Shown: piece after piece, positions 8,301-11,435 of the stretch | How the letters are laid out: each line of letters begins with the position of its first letter | Numbering within the stretch: the stretch's first letter is position 1 | Origin: Limnoglobus sp. | GTDB taxonomy: Bacteria > Planctomycetota > Planctomycetia > Gemmatales > Gemmataceae | DNA: 11,435 nt | Assembly (NCBI GenBank): GCA_025353985.1 | Contig: JANXNT010000785.1 | Coordinates: 1 to 11,435, forward strand | Reading direction: 5' to 3' | Notes under the pieces: generated by a model | The model's database searches: none | What the model saw: only the letters and a program-made list of their open reading frames with translations | Told to the model about the DNA's origin: nothing | Made by a program: the position numbers and the translations under genes

Positions 8301-8653
8301 TCGCCGGTACCCACCCAAACCACGTTCGGGTTCTTCGGGTCGAGCACCACGCAACCGATCGAATACGAACCTTCGCCATCGAACACCGGATGCCACGTCG
8401 TCCCCGCATTGGTCGTTTTCCAGACGCCACCACACGCCACCGCCACATAGTAATTCGAGCGATCCTTCGGGTTGACCGCAAAGCCGACGATCCGCCCCGA
8501 AGTCACCGCCGGGCCAACACTCCGCAACCGCAACGCCCCAACCGGCGGCACAAGTTCGGCTTTCTTCACATCCACAACACGCGGCATCGGCGCGACAGGA
8601 ACCTGTGTTGGCGAACCGATAGCAAGAGCAATCAGCATGGCGTGCGAGAACAT
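5393..8653 (-). CDS. Exported BNR / sortilin-Vps10-type beta-propeller protein
   Basis: Seen: 1086 aa. A short hydrophobic N-terminus (about 1-20, MFSHAMLIALAIGSPTQ) looks like a weak signal peptide. Residues ~40-750 carry at least ten Asp-box (BNR) motifs of the form S-D-G-G-x-x-W, e.g. KTTNAGTTW, KSIDGGKSW, KTSDGGKNW, RSIDGGKTW, KSSDAGRSW and ATVDGGKKW, alternating with VDPRNPD-type loops. This is the layout of the 'glycosyl hydrolase / sortilin-like' bacterial propellers. A beta-sandwich-like stretch follows (VLQITDFNNDVLRQVTVP... through GRYRATLV). The last ~150 residues are helical and charged. Known: Asp boxes are structural; this family is often called glycosyl hydrolase without proof of catalysis, so enzyme activity is not claimed. 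GAGG (8664-8661) lies 7 nt before the ATG and supports the start; an in-frame ATG five codons later is possible. Probably periplasmic or surface-located. Confidence 0.88.
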   Translation of the reverse strand: MFSHAMLIALAIGSPTQVPVAPMPRVVDVKKAELVPPVGALRLRSVGPAVTSGRIVGFAVNPKDRSNYYVAVACGGVWKTTNAGTTWHPVFDGEGSYSIGCVVLDPKNPNVVWVGTGENNSQRSVAYGDGVYKSIDGGKSWANVGLKTSEHIGKIVVDPRDSDTVYVAAQGPLWGPGGERGLYKTSDGGKNWTRILTIDENTGVTDFVVDPRNPDIIVAASYQRRRHVWTLINGGPGSGVHRSIDGGKTWKKLGGGLPGGDIGRIGLAMAPTAPDTLYAIVEAGDKAGGIFRSTDLGITWEKRNPFDAQAQYYSHLVVDPVNKDRLYAMNVLIQVSDDGGATLRNLGEGNKHVDNHEIWIDPNQPNYYLVGCDGGIYESFDRGANWHFKSNLPVTQFYDIGVDQNPASGPFYHIYGGTQDNFTLGGPVRTRSRNGITNADWYVVQGGDGFHCKVDPTDPNTVYGEYQYGGLCRFDRKTGNSVDIQPQAAPGEPPLRWNWDAAFTISPHNPKRLYFAANKLFRSDDRGDTWKPVSGDLTRQLDRDKLPVMGKVWGPDAVSKHVSTSFYGNIVALAESPVKEGLLYVGTDDGLIQVSEDGGQIWRKIETFPGVPEKTYVSKIVASQLEPFTVYASFDAHKNADFKPYLLKSSDAGRSWVSIVGDLPERGTVYCLAEDHVNPNLLFCGTEFGLFATVDGGKKWHRMKNGLPTIQVKDLVIQKANDDLVVGTFGRGFYVIDDIRPLRELTPATLALPAHLCTVRDTMLYVPSAQYGGNGKAFQGASFYSTENPAYGTTFTVHLADSPKSLKTKRKDAERDAEKAGKPLPYATKEELRAETEEEAVSTVLQITDFNNDVLRQVTVPTAAGVHRVTWDLRESGVTVGDDDAGGGPLTMPGRYRATLVRRVGAKRTPLAPAIEFAIKPDPLTPLTGADYVDIAAFQTKVKGLRRTLSGTSSAVNDLATKLDLIRKAFDQAPKADEPTKETVRVLQTKLQVVQRKLNGDRVLAARNENVPDSVSQRVNYAANFDALAKPTETQKASYAAATKELTTLLAELKAMIETDLPALEKKLDAAGAPLTPGRLPKIDDK

Positions 8654-8750
8654 CCGGGAACCTCAAAGCGATGACGAAATGAGAAGAAACGTAGTGTAGT
8701 CGAACGCCGAGCAAACGGCGCGGGAACGTCCGCTTCCGATTCCTCTTGCC

Positions 8751-8782
8751 TTCGCGATGCCCCTTCGGGTATGGGTCGCGAA
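8751..8782 (+). promoter_or_regulatory. Hairpin in the upstream region of the FG-GAP gene
   Basis: TTCGCGA (8751-8757) and TCGCGAA (8776-8782) form a perfect 7-bp inverted repeat, with an inner TGCCC/GGGTA pairing around CTTC. It ends 29 nt before the ATG at 8812, inside the gap between the divergent propeller and FG-GAP genes. It could be an operator or a 5' UTR structure. Function is not known. Confidence 0.3.
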
Positions 8783-8802
8783 AAGCCGTACCTGGTTTTC
8801 AT

Positions 8803-8807
8803 GAGGA
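8803..8807 (+). promoter_or_regulatory. Ribosome binding site fixing the FG-GAP start
   Basis: GAGGA lies 4 nt before the ATG at 8812. It favours this start over the in-frame ATG at 8746, whose extra 22 residues run through the 8751-8782 hairpin and precede the conserved N-terminal motif. Confidence 0.6.
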
Positions 8808-8811
8808 TGCT

Positions 8812-9987
8812 ATGAGCAACAAACGCATACTACGCCCCGAAACGCTCGAAGAACGCGAAGTTCCCGCTGCGTCGAACCTCTTCGCGATTGGCGGAGGCGT
8901 CGGCAGCCCGCCGCGCGTGCAGGTGTTTGATACCGTCAGCGGGGTCAAACTCGGCGATTTCCTCGCCTACGAACCGACTTTCACCGGTGGTGTGAGTACC
9001 GCGATTGCGGACGTTAACAGCGATGGCTTCGTCGATCTTATCGTCGGCGCGGGCATCGGTGGCGGGCCGCGGGTGCGCGTGTTCGACGGCAAAGCGTTTT
9101 CGCCGGATCGCTTCGGGCAAGTCGCGCCGCTCGACGGCAAGAGCTTCATCACCGATCAGTTCGTACTCGCGGATTTCTTCGCATTCGAATCGACGCAGCG
9201 TGGCGGAACGTACGTGGCGGGCGGTAACTTCACGGGGCAAGCGTTTGCCGAAGTCGTCGTCGGGGCCGGTCCCGGTGGCGGGCCGCGCGTGCGCATTCTC
9301 GATGGCCAAGCGATCACCACGCAAGGGCGAAACTTCACGAGCAATCGCGAAGGCGACACCGTGGCAAACTTCTTCGCATACGAATCGACGTTCCGCAACG
9401 GCGTCACTGTTACGGCCAGCCCCGCACCGTTAACGGCTGCGTTTTCGGATCTCGTCGTCTCACCCGGCCTCGGTGGCGGGCCGCGCGTGCGCATCCTCAG
9501 TGGCAACGTCATCGGCACGCAAAAACTGCAATATTCGAGCTTCGGTTCGGGCGACGCCACCGCCGATTTCTTTGCGGGCGATCCGAACAGCCGCACCGGA
9601 CTTTACGTCACGTCCGCCGATTACAATCGCGATGGCGTCGTCGATGTCGCGGTCAGTTCCGGCCCCGGTGGCAACAACAATGTGACGATCTACAGCGGCT
9701 CGGCGATCCAGTTGCAACGCACGAATTTCAACGGTGGACAGGCCGGCGATGTGCTCGATACCTTCGCAGCGGGCAACGGTTCCACGGCCGGCGTAACGGT
9801 TGGTTCGGCGCTCGAAGTCAGCGGCCTGACCAACGGCTTGTTACTCATCGGCACCGGTGGCAACGGCGCAACCGGCCGCGCGCAACTCGTCCGCTTCCTC
9901 CCCGGCAACGGCTTCCTGACGCGGCAAGTCGTGCAAGACATCACCTTCGACCCCAACTTCACCGGCGGCGTCTTCGTCAGCGGCTGA
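8812..9987 (+). CDS. FG-GAP / integrin-alpha-like repeat protein with planctomycete extracellular N-terminal motif
   Basis: Seen: 391 aa. The N-terminus is MSNKRILRPETLEEREVPAA. The RPxxLEExxVPA pattern resembles the N-terminal segment of many secreted planctomycete proteins (Planc_extracel-like), yet no hydrophobic signal core follows. The rest is five to six diverged repeats of ~65 residues with GGGPRVR(I/V) cores at about 84-90, 156-162 and 222-228, FFA(F/Y)ES strands, and calcium-site-like loops DVNSDGFVD (67-75) and DYNRDGVVD (270-278). This is the FG-GAP beta-propeller pattern. The repeat cores are also near-identical in DNA (GGTGGCGGGCCGCG at three sites), pointing to internal duplication. 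Known: such repeats form calcium-stabilised propellers on extracellular proteins. It is divergent from the BNR protein with ~158 bp between the starts. A surface or cell-envelope role is inferred. Confidence 0.85.
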   Translation: MSNKRILRPETLEEREVPAASNLFAIGGGVGSPPRVQVFDTVSGVKLGDFLAYEPTFTGGVSTAIADVNSDGFVDLIVGAGIGGGPRVRVFDGKAFSPDRFGQVAPLDGKSFITDQFVLADFFAFESTQRGGTYVAGGNFTGQAFAEVVVGAGPGGGPRVRILDGQAITTQGRNFTSNREGDTVANFFAYESTFRNGVTVTASPAPLTAAFSDLVVSPGLGGGPRVRILSGNVIGTQKLQYSSFGSGDATADFFAGDPNSRTGLYVTSADYNRDGVVDVAVSSGPGGNNNVTIYSGSAIQLQRTNFNGGQAGDVLDTFAAGNGSTAGVTVGSALEVSGLTNGLLLIGTGGNGATGRAQLVRFLPGNGFLTRQVVQDITFDPNFTGGVFVSG

Positions 9988-9989
9988 CG

Positions 9990-10018
9990 CGCGAAGCATG
10001 TCGAGATGTTGCTACGCG
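9990..10018 (+). terminator. Possible terminator hairpin after the FG-GAP gene
   Basis: CGCGAAGCA (9990-9998) pairs with TGCTACGCG (10010-10018): 8 pairs with one A-A mismatch and an 11-nt loop, three bases after the stop codon. There is no U-tract afterwards, so it may be a transcript-end stabiliser rather than a full intrinsic terminator. Confidence 0.35.
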
Positions 10019-10122
10019 AATACGTGATTTGTAGTAGGCACATTCCCAAGTGACGTGATGTTGCAGGTGTTTTTGGGTCATCCTGGTTTTGGTTTTTATC
10101 CCAACTGGATTTCAGCGATTAG

Positions 10123-10150
10123 CCCCAGGTCGCGTTTCGCGCACCTGGGG
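10123..10150. repeat. CCCCAGGT hairpin
   Basis: CCCCAGGT (10123-10130) and ACCTGGGG (10143-10150) form an 8-bp perfect inverted repeat with a CGCG/CGCG inner stem around TTT. The core CCCAGGT recurs in both arms of the larger palindromic element at 10235-10404, so this looks like a shorter member of the same repeat family. Confidence 0.6.
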
Positions 10151-10205
10151 AAGGCATCATTTCGAAGTGGGAATTCTCGCCATCGAAACCTTTGTGAGTC
10201 ATGGT

Positions 10206-10433
10206 TTTCGGGCCTGAAGGGTCCGTTCCTAAAGCCCAGGTCGGAGTGAGCGAAGCGAGCGCAGGCCTGGGTAGATATTGCGAAAATAACCTGCGTCCTG
10301 AAGGGACGGTTCAGGCTGGATCACTCTGAACGGTCCCTACAGGACCGGAGCCGTTTGCTCTTGCTTTCCCAGGCCTCCACTCGCTGCGCTCGCTTCGACC
10401 TGGGCTGACAGAATCGGCCCTTCAGGCCGAAAG
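10206..10433. repeat. Nested palindromic (REP/BIME-like) element of ~228 bp
   Basis: Three nested inverted repeats are visible. Outer: GGCCTGAAGGG (10211-10221) with CCCTTCAGGCC (10418-10428), plus flanking TTTCG/CGAAA. Middle: two 37-nt arms, 10235-10271 and 10368-10404, matching in reverse complement at 31 of 37 positions; each arm also begins CCCAGG and ends CCTGGG or the like, so can fold on itself. Inner: GTCCTGAAGGGACGGTTCAG (10295-10314) with its near complement at 10326-10345 (two mismatches) and an 11-nt loop. The whole could extrude as one long cruciform. No open frame of credible composition crosses it. The remainder of 9988-10615 shows only small hairpins. Confidence 0.75.
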
Positions 10434-10506
10434 ACTGGCTCTCTCGGAAACGGAGTGAAGCAAGTGCGTGACAGAAATCGGATGATAGTTCTCGCGGAAA
10501 TTTGAC

Positions 10507-10563
10507 AAAAAGGCCAACTTCACATCACTTGGGGCACACTCCGTGTGCTGTTCGGATGTTGGC
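10507..10563 (-). terminator. Possible terminator of the thioredoxin-like gene
   Basis: In the minus-strand transcript GCCAAC (10563-10558) pairs with GTTGGC (10518-10513), enclosing the hairpin GCACAC-GGA-GTGTGC (10548-10534), and is followed by CUUUUU (to 10507). It lies ~50 nt after the stop codon at 10616. The outer stem is only 6 bp, so the call is tentative. Confidence 0.4.
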
Positions 10564-10615
10564 AAGCCCGCTCAAATCGTCGTTTTCGGCAATCTGGTGT
10601 CAACGGCTAATATAA

Positions 10616-11092
10616 TCATAAGTTGCAAACAACCAGTCGTTGAATGATATCATGGAGCTGCTCGATTACACGCGGACCAGTCCCTTGATAGACGACACGA
10701 CCATTTGCCAGCACCAGCCAAAGTGGGTTGGCCGTAGGGTTTGTCGTTGTATTCACAATGTTTTGACCGTTTTCGACCATCTCCGCCACGAACGTTTCAT
10801 TGCTGCAAATGTTTCTTTCAGGCCACCACGTGTTCATTTCATCGCATGATTCATATGGGCGAATGCCTAAGTGAAATTTACCTTCATATTGTTTCGTACA
10901 CGCGATGGCAGCAATCACGGAATGTCGGGCGGGTGTCCTCCATACAGGGAATGCAACAATCAACCAGCTGCCAGAAGCCAGCTCCGACTCAATTGTGTCT
11001 GGAGCCATCTTTAAGGAATGGATGAAGGCTGGCTCATCCTGGAGTAACACACAATATTTGTCGCCATCGATAACTTGCAATTGGAAACTCAT
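10616..11092 (-). CDS. Small protein with degenerate thioredoxin-like layout, no CxxC
   Basis: Seen: 158 aa, soluble. I do not recognise a named family. The order of elements resembles a thioredoxin fold: strand WLIVAFPVW (43-51), then RTPARHSVIAAI where thioredoxins have CGPC and the first helix, strand FHLGI (73-77), an Asn/Thr-rich loop ending NPLWLVL (122-128) where Pro123 matches the cis-proline position, strand GRVVYQGTGP, and a final helix VIEQLHDIIQRL. Both active-site cysteines are replaced (WRTPA in place of WCGPC), so redox activity is not expected; the Cys at 14, 65, 83, 96 and 156 are elsewhere. A non-catalytic binding or immunity-type role is possible but unproven. The gene is clearly richer in A+T than the others in the window, suggesting horizontal acquisition. 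No Shine-Dalgarno precedes the ATG (11092-11090), but an upstream open remnant ends 12 nt before it. This is the only substantial frame here with protein-like composition. Confidence 0.6.
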   Translation of the reverse strand: MSFQLQVIDGDKYCVLLQDEPAFIHSLKMAPDTIESELASGSWLIVAFPVWRTPARHSVIAAIACTKQYEGKFHLGIRPYESCDEMNTWWPERNICSNETFVAEMVENGQNIVNTTTNPTANPLWLVLANGRVVYQGTGPRVIEQLHDIIQRLVVCNL

Positions 11093-11104
11093 TTGATATT
11101 TTTG

Positions 11105-11188
11105 TTACCAAAAGTCGGGGTCGACTAATTGCCTCGATGCCTTGCTAATTTCACCGCTGGTGATGCTGTCAATCGTACATCGTTCGAG
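11105..11188 (-). pseudogene. Possible 3' remnant of a gene upstream of the thioredoxin-like gene
   Basis: Read leftwards, 27 codons are open between TGA (11191-11189) and TAA (11107-11105), ending DSITSGEISKASRQLVDPDFW. The composition looks protein-like. The frame has no start codon, and its stop sits 12 nt before the ATG of the thioredoxin-like gene, a spacing typical of operon neighbours. It may be the tail of a lost partner gene, but a stretch this short could be chance. Confidence 0.25.
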
Positions 11189-11291
11189 TCACAGCAGGAA
11201 TTACACGATTTGGGAGGTTGATTGACTTGTCTGTATTTTGTTCGTTGTGGACATGGACATGTAGTTCTGCTTCGCTCGAAGCACAAGGGAT

Positions 11292-11434
11292 GTAACCGTT
11301 CACGGGGTCAAATGACGATTTTTAAGGACTTTTTGCGTATCTGTTGCTGAAAATCGGTCCAAAACCGACCTTTTAAGGCAATCTCAGTCAAAAACAGCCT
11401 TGGATTTCGAGCGTTTTACCCCGTGAACGGTTAC
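11292..11434. mobile_element. MITE-like element with 17-bp terminal inverted repeats
   Basis: GTAACCGTTCACGGGGT (11292-11308) is exactly repeated in inverse orientation at 11418-11434, enclosing ~109 bp of AT-rich DNA with no gene; a small TCGGT/ACCGA hairpin lies at 11354-11368. Ends starting GTAA followed by a GC-rich run recall IS66-type terminal repeats, so it may be a non-autonomous derivative of such an element; that link is inference. Target-site duplication cannot be tested because the window stops one base after the right repeat. Upstream, 11192-11291 shows only a TGCTTCG/CGAAGCA hairpin (11268-11283). Confidence 0.55.
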
Positions 11435-11435
11435 C

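Noticed and set aside
5393..8653. Sialidase or other defined glycosidase
   Set aside because: Asp boxes are structural motifs only; no sialidase arginine triad or other catalytic signature was identified.
10055..10249. 64-aa plus-strand frame
   Set aside because: It spans the CCCAGGT hairpin and runs into the palindromic element; no ribosome binding site and repeat-like composition.
10206..10433. CRISPR array
   Set aside because: The repeats are inverted and nested, not direct repeats with regular spacers, and no cas genes are present.

Overview
The window looks like chromosomal DNA from a planctomycete of the Gemmata type (Gemmataceae). Three things suggest this: a serine/threonine kinase-like protein with the N-terminal module typical of Gemmata kinases, a repeat protein that opens with an LEEREVPA motif like those on secreted planctomycete proteins, and a large BNR/sortilin-type propeller protein. 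Most of the window is GC-rich. The last ~0.9 kb is visibly richer in A+T.

Layout. Bases 1-2935 are read leftwards: a DUF2203 gene (2450-2935), then a separate promoter and a ~205-nt highly structured RNA with a strong intrinsic terminator (about 2134-2340), then an Uup-like ABC-F ATPase (238-2037) whose stop codon overlaps the start of an RluA-type pseudouridine synthase that runs off the left edge. A rightward kinase-like gene (3206-5164) meets a leftward 1086-aa propeller protein (5393-8653) across an intergenic inverted repeat. An FG-GAP/integrin-like repeat protein (8812-9987) is divergent from the propeller gene.

The right end (9988-11435) is an accessory-looking stretch. It holds a CCCAGGT hairpin, a ~228-bp set of three nested inverted repeats, a small AT-rich gene with a thioredoxin-like layout but no CxxC, a short open remnant just upstream of that gene, and a 143-bp MITE-like element with 17-bp terminal inverted repeats at the window edge.

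How they may work together. The ABC-F/RluA pair is a ribosome-related unit, probably translationally coupled, with the structured RNA as a possible attenuator or independent small RNA. The kinase-like protein has lost core catalytic residues and is probably a pseudokinase scaffold. The propeller and FG-GAP proteins are probably exported or surface proteins. I see no complete defence, CRISPR or biosynthetic system. The least explained items are the structured RNA, the nested palindromic element and the cysteine-less thioredoxin-like gene.
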